Positions 34,715 to 46,493 of a stretch of 64,000 nt of DNA are shown in pieces. The translations under genes and the position numbers were made by a program. Origin of the DNA: Kuschelorhynchus macadamiae (taxonomy: Eukaryota; Arthropoda; Insecta; Coleoptera; Curculionidae); assembly GCA_030620095.1 (NCBI GenBank), contig JAUTXW010004476.1, positions 1 to 64,000 of the forward strand. Reading direction: 5' to 3'. The first letter of the stretch is position 1. Every line of letters begins with the position of its first letter. The notes beneath the pieces are model-generated. The model made no database searches. It saw nothing but the letters and a program-made list of their open reading frames with translations, and was not told the DNA's origin.

Positions 34715-34792
<78 letters not shown>
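34715..34792. repeat. (TA)n tract, right flank of DNA transposon
   Basis: About 39 TA units abutting the right inverted repeat of the transposon. Confidence 0.95.
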
Positions 34793-34915
34793 CTTGTACA
34801 AGCCTGCCTGATGATAGAAATCATGATCGCAGGAGGGTACCCTGTGGAAAATTCTTCTTGTAGGCCGTTTTGCACCTGCAGAAATTATATATTTCTGCTA
34901 TTCTACATATAAAAG
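34793..34915 (-). repeat. Dispersed repeat shared with 62620-62720
   Basis: The minus strand here and the plus strand at 62620-62720 share the same order of words: tgtagaa-agca, ttctgcagg, cggcctacaagaagaa, tcctcctgcgatc. In both places the repeat lies next to a (TA)n tract. The family is not recognised. Confidence 0.65.
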
Positions 34916-36842
34916 AACTTTTGATAAAGGTGTGTAGCGCATTTTTATTGATTTTAGTATCTACTTCGTATGATGGTGCTAGTGCATACTTTGCAGCCGG
35001 AAACCACCGGAGCCCCAAATAAATTGATTATTGATTTACGTCGTTTTCGATTTTGTCATATCGAGCAAATTGTTTTAGATATAATGACATGAAAGCAATC
35101 TTGTATTTTATATAAACTTTTGAAAATGGGATGTTGTTGCCGATTTTTCATATTAAAAAAAATGTAAATAGATATAATCATCTGCCATTTAAAAAAAATG
35201 TATTTTCATCTATAAAAATCAACCGGCTCATTGGTTTTTGTTAACAACACCCATCAAATTCTGCGCCGACTAAAAAATAAGAATGTCCCTTATAAAACCG
35301 TGGTAAGAAACTAAAAAAAAATATTTAGTTTCAAACATTTTGCTTCGATTAGTAGCTCTTGGGGTATTTGCCCCCTTTGGCCTCCCCCCTAAAACGCCAC
35401 TATTGCTAATCTACCAATTTAGCGTGGAGAAAAAAAACGTATTTTTTAGACAAAAAAGTCTTTTTTGTAGACTTTATAATAAATTACAATTTTACTTATG
35501 ACTACTTTCTTTGAAAAAATTTTACTTTTGAATATAATTGCAAAGAACTATAATTAGTTTATCACCTTTCACATCCTAAAACAAAAAATACCTTCAGCTT
35601 AAATTTAGGATACTTTTTAGAACAACGGATGTCAAAACCAAATTTTATTGGACTATATAAGCGACCTAAAATACCATTTACATTTTGTTGATATATTTGT
35701 TAATTGGAACTATAAAAATGAATCGGAATATTTGAAATAAAACCCCCAGTAAAAAAATCTAAAATCTTTAAAAAAATATACTATTCCTTATTTTTACTCT
35801 TTAAAAAATTTGACATGCAATCAAATGTTTACGTAAGTACATGTAAAACTCAAGGATTTTACATTGGGCGGGAAAAATTATGGGCCAAACGAAGGTAAGT
35901 GGTGTATAATATTTGATTTGTATCGTTATCTCTATAAGGTTAAATTTCGCAGGGGCAGTTCCTTATTTACGTAGACGATTTTGTCCATTTTTGACCCCCC
36001 CACCCCCATATAGGGACACATAAGATTTCTCGGATCACCTCTGCTTATACAGGGTTATTCACGCAACCCGTTCATTAAAAGTTTTTGATGATGCCATTTA
36101 GATAAAAATTTCAAATTTTGGAATTAAGAAAAGGTCAAGGGGTACTTCTTTTTTGAAATATTTTCAACTTCCTGTCACTTCCGGTTTAACCGGAAGTTGG
36201 GACCAAATTGCTTATTTTAAAAGGAACACCCTGTATTTTATGATATTTTTGGATTCTACGGAGAATTTTAATGCTATTTTATGTAGCATGTCCTATAACT
36301 AGGTTAAAGCGTCGTTCTTAAGATACTTGACCTTGAACCAAAAATGAGCCTTCGGGGTACCAAATTTTAAAATCTCATGTTTTTGTAAGTTTTGAAGATA
36401 TAATCTTCATATTTTGCAGACGATCGGTAAATAATCTTAGGTTTCTATTTTTTTTATTGAATTTGTCTGTTTTTATACAGGGTGTCCTAAATTCAGCGGC
36501 AAACATTCACATTTTCAAAGCCGCTAAAGTCCGTTTTTTTAAATGGGACACCCTATAACTTTAAGCACTATCAAATGTAGAATTTAATTTTCTATCGAAC
36601 TGTATTAAGGTTCCCTTAATTTAAGCATGCCATCAGCCAAAAAACAACTTCTAAAGACATGAACGTACAACAACATGTTGCCAATTGAGTATACTAAAAC
36701 CACTTGCACTTGCCGGAGAAATGTCCATTAATACTGTTTATTATTTAAATTATTATTAAAAAGGGATACTCTTGGACTATGCTCCTATACTTTTTGATCA
36801 GCATTTGAAAGTGTATTCTAGCATATATTGCAAATATTAATG
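34916..36842. other. Non-coding stretch with ACAGGGTG-type repeat ends
   Basis: No gene. Words such as 'tatacagggtt' (36053), 'acaccctgta' (36226), 'tacagggtgtcc' (36476) and 'gggacaccctata' (36545) look like ends of mariner-related MITEs, but I could not pair them securely. Confidence 0.4.
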
Positions 36843-36910
36843 ACAGTGGCGGAACTACAAATTTTATTCCCCCCTGCGGGTTTCGACAAAGCACCCGCGA
36901 TATATATGTA
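36843..36910. repeat. hAT-like terminal fragment (inverted copy of 5690-5756)
   Basis: Begins CAGTGGCGGAACTACAAATTTT, with the hAT-type CAGTGGCGG start, and continues with a complement of the 5.7-kb copy (ctgcgggtttcgacaaagc). No partner end was found. Confidence 0.5.
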
Positions 36911-37383
36911 TATGACGTGCAATTTTTGTTAAAGACCATTACGATTTTAATAATAAATGAAATCGTGGAGGACTTTTGTAACCTCGGGAGCAAAGAGTAG
37001 ACACTGTATACGTAACTCATATCATGTTTAATAAATTGGTAAAGACTCTAAAGACATTTTTTAGAAACATTTTATAAAAAATCTTTCCTTATTAATTTAA
37101 TTCTAAAATATCTTACTGAACATAAATAAATATTATTAACAGTGTTTCTAATAACCTTACTAAAAATTATTGGGGTCAAATTTCGTCTAGCTGAAGTCAG
37201 CTATATAAAAACAATTTTTTATCGCCTTCTAGAAGCTTCTCCTAACACAGAAAAATACAAATTTTCCTGCGAAAATACATCATTTTTCGGACCCGGAATT
37301 TTGTTGATGAGCTACTGCGCGCTTTCTTTACAGCAAACCTATCCCGCATTTTAATTAACTATAGTTTAAAATTAAATAAACAA

Positions 37384-37745
37384 ATAAAATGAAAATTGGG
37401 AGTTTCCGCGAGAAATTTTTTAATTGCCGCATTCAGAAGGTTTTATAGAAGTAAAAAAAAATATTTTGTGAATATATTACATTTCAACTAAAAAAAAATA
37501 CTTTAATACAAAATAAGAGCTGCCGCAGAAATTTGTTTAAGGTCCACATTCAGAGGTCTTTATAGAAGTCAACAAAAATTATGTTGTAAATTTATCACAT
37601 TTCAGTTAAGAAAAAATTAAAAATAAATAAATAAATAAAACAAAAATTGAGAGTTTTTGCAGAGAAATGTTTTAATTATAGCATTCAAGAGGCTTTAAGC
37701 AGCAAAAAAAATGTGTTAATATGCCACATTTCAGCCAAAAGAAAG
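37384..37745. repeat. Three-copy tandem repeat of about 125 bp
   Basis: Three successive units each contain 'gag-tt-cgcagaaat', 'gcattcagag', 'tttatagaagt' and 'acatttcag' in the same order, starting near 37390, 37513 and 37640. They are diverged from each other. Function unknown. Confidence 0.65.
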
Positions 37746-38487
37746 CTGTGCCAATTTTTGTGGTAAAAAGAACAACGAAAAGATAAAAATAAGAAAATAA
37801 TGCAGCTAATGAATGGTGCATAATTTACTTACAAATTTCGTAACACCAGGTATATACTCTAATATGACCCGACATATGACCTCAAATATGACATATCCTT
37901 AAATCTGAGGTAAATATTCACTAATCTGACCTTTGATATGACATTCATAACATATAACTTTAAAAGTTATTATCATAAATAAAGTTTGTTTTATATTTAA
38001 AATTCAACTTTCAGCTCTCAGCTCTTACATATTATTTGCAATACCCCATATCACAGCAGATCAAATCTGCGTCCAACTATAAGATGTAGAACAAGTGTAT
38101 TTAATTCTTTATTGCACAGGGTGTTTAAAATAAATTGTAAAACATTTGAACTATATTGTATGAAAACATTAACAAATTGAATGTTTCAATCAGTCTTACT
38201 ACCGGCTAAATCAATTGGTTTTGTGTGAAATCATATCTTAAGAAGAATATTCCAGTAAGTCAAAAAAGAAAATATGATAGTTTAATGATATTTCATATTA
38301 TATTCTCACCTTCATTCCGCTCACAAATTCTAGTTTGTACCATTTTATCTTAAAAATATCTTACTGTAGTTTTCGATACATGAGTCAAAATATAGGTTTG
38401 TTGATTACTGATTCTTGGCAATATTTGGCATTTCAAGGCTTCTGATATATTTTTTTACTTAAATAATCTAATAAAATAAAATGCAGA
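37746..38487. other. Likely 3' UTR and downstream DNA of the transporter gene
   Basis: Lies immediately 3' of the transporter stop on the minus strand. A CAATAAAG word at 38107-38114 (minus strand) is a candidate polyadenylation signal about 375 bases past the stop. An 'acagggtgtttaaa' repeat-like word lies at 38118. No other gene is seen. Confidence 0.4.
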
Positions 38488-38599
38488 CTACAATAATTTA
38501 ACCATTATTAGACTTATAACAGATCCTAAAGCGAGCCCAACGCCCATGAAGACTGTCATCATTGACGACGCGACTTCCTTTTCAAAGTCGTCAACTTTC
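38488..38599 (-). CDS. ENT transporter, last coding exon
   Basis: 112 bp. The acceptor TTTTTTCTAG precedes GAAAGTTG. The first G completes an Arg codon begun in the previous exon, 18.2 kb away. It reads KVDDFEKEVASSMM, then GVGLALGSVISLIMVKLL and a TAG stop. This matches the final ENT helix, where family members have E-TAG-MM and GLALGS patterns; here EKEVASSMM replaces the common ETAG. The exact phase fit and motif order make the assignment firm despite the long intron. Confidence 0.85.
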
Positions 38600-39100
38600 C
38601 TAGAAAAAATACAGTCATCACTATCTAGCAAAAGCCGATTATACTTCGCATAGCCATCAGACAGGTAATCTAGTTGTATGTGTTTACACTATAAGCGGCC
38701 GATCGCCAATTTGTAAGAAATTTTTTGTTGTTATATTGGTACAAACCATAACATTAGTCGAAACACGAAAAGGAAATGTAAGCAGACACGGACGTAGTGT
38801 AGACACTTTTTTTTAATATATATTCCTCGTGATGAGTTTTTCGAAACATTTTTGGCTGATGATGTCTCTCACTTTAGGAATTTTACTCGAATGAATAACT
38901 CATTGAAGCCCTATCCAAGTCTTACTTTGGACAAGAACGCCCGGATATAATTGCAGGCATTTTCGAGGACGTCGAACCATCGAAAATTCGTTCTTGCTCA
39001 ATGTTTCGCGTTTTTTGAAAACCAATAGATATATTTGAACGTGGAAAACCAAAATCGGTCGCCCTTGCTTGTTTATAATATGCTATACACAATATTTTAA

Positions 39101-41230
39101 CAGTGGCGGCTATTCAGGTGAAGTAGGTGAAGTGCTACTTCACCAGGAAAAATAAACAAGCAAACATCTAACTATATTTATTATATATCTCTTAAAATTT
39201 AAGTTTTTACATTCATTTATTCACCTAATTGGCAAAAAATTAACTGTACATCTCGAATAAATATCTTATTTGACCGTTGGTGGCATGTCTTTTTAAAACT
39301 TTCAATCGAACTTCATTATAACAACTATAACAGTAGCGCAAACCGCTTCGACTTTGCTGGAGGTGATATGTTTAGTTCACGATTTTCCTACTACGTTGCC
39401 ATGACAACGCGTACGTCGTGACGTGCGTCGATCGCATGGAAGAATAATGTTAACCAGCGACATACAACGCTCTCGGTGAATTGCTAACGTAGTACACTAC
39501 ACCCACGTGTCGTTCAGTTTGGGATGGTTGTTTACTTTTATTTTCGCGGATTTCGCTGCACCCGATTAGTTCCTTTGCAGTTTGCTTGACTGTTTTGTTT
39601 GTGTTATATTTATTTATGGTGTTGTTACAACTTTATTTGGTGTCGGGTTCAATAATGTAAATTAATAATTTACATTATTGATGAATCCGATCACGGATGT
39701 GGTTTGCATTTTGTTGGAAACATTTAATCGATAGAAGGAACAAGATCAGAGTTTTAATCGTCATCTTGGTTTTCGGCGTACAAATGGTTATGTAGTAGTC
39801 AAATATTACAAATATGTTTTGCTGGCCTTGTTAGTAAGTAGTAAGTAACTAGTAAGTTTCCAATAAATATTCGGTGTGGAATAAGGAAGGATTTGCAGGT
39901 ATGTTAAATATATGAAGACTCGGCGGAGCATTTAAAAACATTTGTAAAAAATCAAAACACTATAGCTGACACTTTAAAAGAAAATGCTAAACTATATAAA
40001 ATATATTTTAACGAAAACGTCCGATTAAATAGACTATTTATGTGCTTGGTAATTGACGCAGTTTTGTACCTTGCAAAACAAGAGTTAGTCTTTCGCGGCC
40101 ATCATGAGAGCAGCGAGTCAATAAATAGGGGGAATTGTAAAAAGCTTTTAGGTGTATTAATATCGAGAAGTTCCCAAGAACTAAAAGATCATCACGAAAA
40201 AATTAAAAATGTTTTTACTGGTGACTCGAAAACTATTCAAAACGAAATAATTAATTATTAATTGAATTTAATTGAATGAAGTTCTGAGTATTTAAATGAT
40301 CATGTAAAAAATGAAATAATGAACACACAGTTTTTTCTGCGCAAGTGATGACACCACTGATATTACGCAAACCTCCCAGTGCTCCATAATTTTAAGATAC
40401 GTTAATTCAAAAGGTTCAGTAGTCGAGAGATTCTTAGGATTTTATAATGTCAGCTCCGATAGAACGTCGGAGATTTTATATTGTCTATTGGATCAAATTT
40501 TGGACCATTTTGACTATAAACATAAATTAATAGAAAAAGCGCCGCAGGCTGTATTTGTCCGAAGTTAGTAAATGTGATTGTTCAAGTTGCGTTCTTCAAA
40601 AAAAAATCGTTTAACATTCATTTTTGCATATCCAATATAAAACGCTGCAGTGAGGCGCTCTGTAAAAAAAATGAACATTTTTTTAATACCATGTTTGATG
40701 AAGCAAATTCTATTACAGAAATAAATCATTACAAACGTGAGCTTGCTAAGCTTTTACCTGAAGAAATTAGGGCTAAGTATAGAACCCTTTTTTATAAAAT
40801 AGGACCATATTTTAATGCAATTGAGACTAAGCTTTCAAGACTGTGAAAAACGTACATTTTTGTGTTTGGCAGATTCTGCTAAATTTTCCGAATATAGTTT
40901 TAACCAAAGCATATAAAAATACAAGTACTTCAGTAGAAAGAAGTTTTTCTTTCCTCAAACGTGTAAAAACGTATTTAAGAAATACAATATTTTAAAAAAG
41001 ACTTAGTTCTCTAGGCAATATTTCAATTCAAAAGGAATGTCTGGAGGAGATTAAGGCAACTCATCCATTTTATGAGGATGTTATATATAAATTTGCTGCT
41101 ATGAAGGATAGGAGAATTGATTTAGTATACAAAATTTAGGTAAGTCGTAAAAAAATATTCTACCCCTCCCACATATAAAAAAAATTCTGGAAAATTATTG
41201 CGATATTCTTTCACCCGCGAGCCGCCACTG
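39101..41230 (+). mobile_element. hAT DNA transposon with 8-bp target duplication
   Basis: Left end CAGTGGCGGCTATTCAGGTG; right end is the complement of CAGTGGCGGCTCGCGGGTG. The flanking octamers tattttaa (39093-39100) and tgttttaa (41231-41238) match at 7 of 8 bases, the hallmark of hAT insertion. 2130 bp is short for an autonomous member, in line with the incomplete transposase inside. Confidence 0.9.
39914..41139 (+). pseudogene. hAT transposase of the ZMYM1/TTF-type group, broken
   Basis: Frames in series give: TLKENAKLY ... RLFMCLVIDAVLYLAKQELVFRGH (to 40261); then in another frame DDTTDITQTSQCSIILRYV and VERFLGFYNVSSDRTSE; then HFFNTMFDEANSITEI and a LLPEEIRAKYR block (40574-40846); and finally STSVERSFSFLKRVKTYLRNT, the hAT dimerisation motif, near 40925-40985. 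LAxQELxFRGHxE and DDTTDxxxxxQ are typical of ZMYM1-like hAT transposases. The N-terminal zinc finger and several internal segments are missing; at least three frame breaks are present. Confidence 0.85.
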
Positions 41231-43660
41231 TGTTTTAAGAAAAAGCAAAGGATCAAGTACTCTGTATATAAGACAGGTACGTATGAAGCTGGAGAATCCA
41301 CCCATAATTTGCCAAGGTGTTTTTTTGCCCCCCCAACCATGATTTGACCCGCAAATGAAATAATATCATTAATGCTATATTATAAAAATAAAAATCTAAT
41401 GAGTTCACAACATGGAAATGTCATAGAATCTTCGGTTTAGATGTAGCCTGGAGTGAAACCGAAACGTATATAACTCACTTTTGAACTGAAACCGAAATGT
41501 ATATAACTCACTCTTAATAATTTACCAGTTTTTTTTGTAATTTTGTGCAAAGATCCTACAAAAATCACAGGACGCGATCAAAGACTCCGACCTCAAGTTT
41601 GAGAAAGTGCCATGTTATCCCAATTATGTTAGAAATAACTATCATCAACCAAAAAACCGGGCCTTCCGTTTTGTACTAGGATAATAACGACTAATCGACA
41701 TCAGGTTTTTGTTAATTTTATCTTTGTGATGATTTACCCGGGAGGGGCAGGGCCAGCTGGTCTCTCTGGCGTCGCCCATGTGCACTTTTGTAAAGCTTTG
41801 TTTTGTTTTTGTTATTTTTTTCTTGTGATTTTTCTGATCTCTGTGTATAAGTATTTTGTTACGAGCTTCTTCACGTATGTTATTGTTGCGTTTCGAAAAG
41901 TAACACATTTTATTATTAATACCTCATAATCATTCAATATGTTATGTCAGATATATTGAATTTTTTTTTATCACTAACCGTCGCCAAAATTTGTCCTGTA
42001 GTACTGTAACTCGGAAAAAATATGATTTCCTTTTTGTCCCTCCATCAAAAACTTCGTTCCTACGAGCCTCACCCCAATAGAAACTGGAATTATAGATCTA
42101 CAGAGACTTCCCACAAGGATAAATGCCACAATGGAGGCTATTAGAGACCAGTTCAGGTAATACTTGTGTCAACGGAAGGAAGATATCATTTATAAACAAT
42201 ATACATTGCATAGATAGGTATTTTTTTCTATGACAGTCTAATAAAATGAAATTTTCGTTGGTTAAAAAGACTAAATTTTACGTTTTTTACCTAGACAGTC
42301 ATATCTTTTTTTATTTCCCAATCTCTGCTACTAACTTTTGATTTTTAAATTGACCTTCCATTACATACTTTGATGCGTTGACATTCTAACTAAACTGCTG
42401 TGCATAATAACTGCAATTCTAAAATTTTTGTGTAAAATTCAAATTGCTGTAACTTTTCAGGGATGAGAGATATTGGGCTACGGTTTTCAGCGTATTATGG
42501 AGATATGTTTTGAAAAAAAGCCCAGTATTATGTATTTTTTCAAAGTGCGTTTCATTTTATTATACAGGGTGTGAGATGACACCGTCTTATTTTTTTAAAT
42601 GTTTGTTAAGAGCGAGAACTTGTTACAGCAACTCTTAAGTTTTCTTTTTTCGACCAAAATGATCTTTGGCAAGATGCAAAAAAACAATTTGTAGCGATTT
42701 GTCGTATCTTCACTTGTTTTCAATATACAGGGTTTTTTCGAAAAAAACGACATCGTTACATTATTAACACTTCAACACGACACCCTGTACATTAGTCGGA
42801 CATTGGTCACTTGATTTATTATGGGTATTTATGCCTGTAATCATATTCATAGGAGCAATGTATACATGGTGTAACATAAGTAAAAGAGAAATAACAAAAT
42901 TGGAAATTAATATTTTGGTTGAATTTCGTACACTCCCTCCTTGAATCTCTTGTCAAATCTAAAATAATGAAAGCTCGCCAGTTTTGTGAGAATTTTTGAA
43001 AATAATTAATCCTTTTGTCGAAACGGTTTTTTAGGTTTTGTCTTAAATGCATTTATTATTGAATATACAGGGCGTTATTTAATAACTAATTAAGAAACGG
43101 CTACATTCTGATATTCCAGTAAATTTTTCATAATTTTTGGTTTGTTCAGCCAAAAACTAAAAAGATATGATACATGTTATGTTTCGATATTGATATACTG
43201 AGTGTTTTATATTAAGAAACCATACATTTCAATTTTCTGCCAAGCTATTGCCGTGCTATAAAATGGAATAATTAAAATAGCCCACTAATCACCGAATTAA
43301 GTCGAAGCCAATTTGGCATAATAAGACAATTTTAAATGCATTGGCACTATTGCCAGATTTATACACTTTTTTTTTGAAAATAATAAGTAGACCTTTCACT
43401 TTTTTGATACCTACTTCAAATACCCTTTGTATTTTATGAAATAAAACAAGCTTATTTAAACACCTTATAAATATTTTTAATTAATACGTTGCGTACTAAG
43501 GGTGCAAAAAAAAACAAAAGAATAAAAAAAAATTCCACACTTTGCTATCAAATATTCAAGCTCTAGACATTGCAAAAGAACCCTACTAAATTACTAAATT
43601 ATATAAAATTTTATTTATTTTAAAGAAGTTTCCTTCAAGAAGAAATGTAAAATAAAATAT

Positions 43661-44351
43661 TTAGTTAGTATCTTGTGGGTCCCCCCTTTTATTGATAATC
43701 TCCTGACACCTTCGAGGCATTGATAAAATAAGATTATTTATAAAATACTGTGGAATGTTTTCCCACTCTTCCCTAATTGCAACTTCAAGCTGGTCTAACG
43801 TTTGCGGTGGATTTGCTCTTCCGCGTAATTTAAATTTTAAATGACTCCAAACATGCTCAATTGGATTGAGGTCTGGAGACTTTGCCGGCAAATACAATGT
43901 ATTAATTTGGAAGGCTTCCAAAGTCTCTATAACGGTTCTAGCTCGGTGGGGCCTTGCATTGTCATCAGCTAAGATAAAATCGTTTCCAAAATTATTTGCA
44001 AATGGTAGAATGATATTTATTAGACATTCATTCCTATAAATTTCGGCGTTGACAGTCCCACGAGTGATAAATAATTCTGTTTTGCCATTTCTCATAATAC
44101 CCCCGAATATGGTTAAACCTCCGCCACCAAAGGCCTCTTCAGCAGTCATATTTTCTTCGTTATACCTTGTATTCCTTTGGCGCCACACCGTTATTCGTCC
44201 ATCCGAATGATATAAAGTTACTCTGGATTCATCAGTAAATAGACAATTAGACCAGTTATCCAAATTCCAATTAATATGTTCCGTGCACCATTCGAGTCGG
44301 GAAGCTCGATGCTGTGGTAAAAGTCGCACACATCTGGCTCGTTTTCGATTC
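43661..44351 (-). CDS. Tc1-like transposase, exon 2 (catalytic core), apparently intact
   Basis: Carries the full DD34E triad: TDES (first Asp), ADDNARPH (second Asp) and LNPIEHVW (Glu), with exactly 34 residues between second Asp and Glu. It begins at an acceptor GCTTTCAG/GAATC, and its first G completes an Arg codon from exon 1. It ends with a stop at 43661. Together with exon 1 the product is about 340 residues, the usual Tc1 length. It lies in the transporter intron in the same orientation as that gene. Confidence 0.88.
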
Positions 44352-44774
44352 CTGAAAGCAACAAACACGGTTGACAAAAGTAAGTTGTCTTAATAAGTCA
44401 TTACTAGTAGTAAGCTGATTATAAAATAATAAAATTATGAAGCACTTGGGAGAAAATACGATTTTTCCCGATTTTGTTTTTATTTTTTCCTTTATAATAA
44501 GTAGTATTAAAAATTACATATTTATTGTCACTTCTTCCCCTTTACAGAACCTCCGAAATCGTTTAAAATTTTATCAATTTTTAGACTGCATATTAATTAG
44601 CACCAAATTACGGAATTTTCCCTTAATTTAACAAATTTTGTATCTTTACGGTTTTTGAGATCCTACCTCTGCATACACTCGAGTTTGTAATACCCTGTAT
44701 AAAACCATCCATTTAAATCTCAAATAATTCATTTAAGTAAATTTTAATATCTAAATAAGTATTTATTTATTTAC

Positions 44775-45106
44775 CTAAGCCCGTTTTTGTTGAGTTTTCT
44801 TCTCACCGTGGAATTGTTTACGAGAACACCTGTTTCTGCTCGTAAATTTGAATTAAACCAAGAAGAACTACGTAAGGGGTGAATTCTAGCTTGTCGAATC
44901 AAGTTACGTTCCATTGGGAGAGTAATTTTCGGAGGCCTACCACCACTTGTTCGGTATCTGTGAGACCCAGTTTCATTCATCCTTTGTTGTAAACGGGTTA
45001 TCACACTAGGGTGTACATTGTATAGTCTTGCAACCTCAATCTTTTGCATTCCTTCATAAATAAGCCTCAAGCAATTTTCTCTTTCGATCTCGGAAAGTCT
45101 TCGCAT
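44775..45106 (-). CDS. Tc1-like transposase, exon 1 (DNA-binding domain)
   Basis: Starts MRRLSEIERE and contains two helix-turn-helix-like segments: EVARLYNVHPSVITRLQQR and a second after the GRPPK AT-hook-like motif (SGGRPPKIT), the paired-like arrangement of Tc1 transposases. The exon ends GGGCTTAG/GTAAAT and joins 43661-44351 across a 423-bp GT-AG intron, phase 2. No premature stop. Confidence 0.88.
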
Positions 45107-45349
45107 TTTTCACATTTGTATTTAGTCTGACAGATTACCAACGATAAACATTCAGTTGACATGGCTATTCAATTATGTCATTTATTTTTTCATAGCCGCC
45201 TTGCAGGAAACTTCTCTAAATAAAAGAAGTTATTTATCACGGTTTTTTGCAATGTATACAACTTAAAATTTTGACAATAACGTGTTCCTAATAAGGGCGG
45301 ATCTAGGATGATGTTAGGGGGGGGGGGGGCGAAAATAAATAAAAATATG

Positions 45350-46493
45350 AAAAAACGTGAGGTTGCAAGACTATTCAATGTACACCCTAGTGTGATAACC
45401 CGTTTACAACAAAGGATGAATGAAACTGGGACTCACAGATACCGAACAAGTGGTGGTAGGCCTCCGAAAATTACTCTACAAATGGAACGTAACCTGATAG
45501 AACACACCCCTTACGGAGTTCTTCTTGGTTTAATTCAAATTTACGAGCACAAACAGATGTTCTCGTAAACAATTCCACGGTGAAAAGAAATCTCAACAAA
45601 AACGGGCTTAGGTAAATAAATAAATACTTATTTAGATATTAAAATTTACTAAAATGAATTACTTACTTGAGATTTAAATGCCGCTGTAGGATATATACAG
45701 GGTATTACAAACTCGAGTGTATGCATAGGTAGGGATCTCGGAAACAGTAAAGATATAAAATGGGTTAAATTAGGGGAAAGTTCCGTAATTTGATGCTAAT
45801 TAATGTGCAGTATACAAATTGATGAAATTTTAAACGATTTCGGAGATACCGCAAAGGAGAAAAGTGACAATAAATATGTATTTTTTTTATTACTACCTAA
45901 ATAATTATAAATAAAGGAAAAAATAAAAACCAAATCGGGAAAAATGGTATTATACGAATATCTCCCAAGTGTTCCTTAATTTTAAACAGCTTACTACTAG
46001 TAATGACTTAAAGACAACTAACATTTGTAAACCGAGTAGGTATGTTGCTTTCAAGAATCAAAAACGAGCCAGATGTGTGCGACTTTTACCACAGCACCGA
46101 GCTTCCCGACTCAAGTGGTGGACAGAACATATTAATTGGAATTTGGACAACTGGTCTAATTGTCTATTCACTAATGAATCCAAAGTTACTTTATACCATT
46201 CGGATGGACGAATAACGGTATGGCAGCAAAGGAATACAAAGTATAACGAAGAAAATATGGCAGCTGAAGAGGCCTTTGGTGGCGGAGGTTTAACCATATT
46301 TGGGGGTATGATGAGAAACGGCAAGACAGAGTTATTTATCACTCGTGGGACTGTCAACGTCGAAATTTATAGAAATGAATGTTTAATAAATATCATTCTA
46401 CCATTTGCAAATAATTTTGGAATCGATTTTATCTTAGCTGATGACAATGCAAGGCCCCACCGAGCTAGAACCGTTATAGAGACTTATTTATAA
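45350..46493 (+). pseudogene. Degraded second Tc1-like transposase (right arm)
   Basis: Inverted copy of the left-arm gene. Exon 1 equivalent lacks about the first 23 residues and shifts frame near 45500. The splice acceptor is altered (TTTCAGGAATC to TTTCAAGAATC). In exon 2 (about 46040-46493) the first catalytic motif is TNES rather than TDES, losing the Asp, and the frame ends after ARPHRARTVIET because a deletion of about 440 bp removes the region with the catalytic Glu. It cannot encode an active enzyme. Confidence 0.88.

Noticed and set aside
34803..34830. CCTGC-CTGATGA-TA-GAAA-TCATGATC-GCAGG, another hammerhead-like string on the plus strand
   Set aside because: Helix I pairs well, but only two bases lie where helix II should be, and the related copy near 62690 lacks the CTGATGA core. 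Probably coincidence.
42040..42170. Plus-strand stretch reading TPIETGIIDLQRL ... TMEAIRDQF
   Set aside because: It resembles the C-terminal tail of some transposases, but it is too short and isolated to assign.
42819..43052. 77-codon frame, identical to 46908-47141
   Set aside because: The identity is due to the palindrome arms. There is no domain and it lies in the non-coding part of the Tc1 unit.
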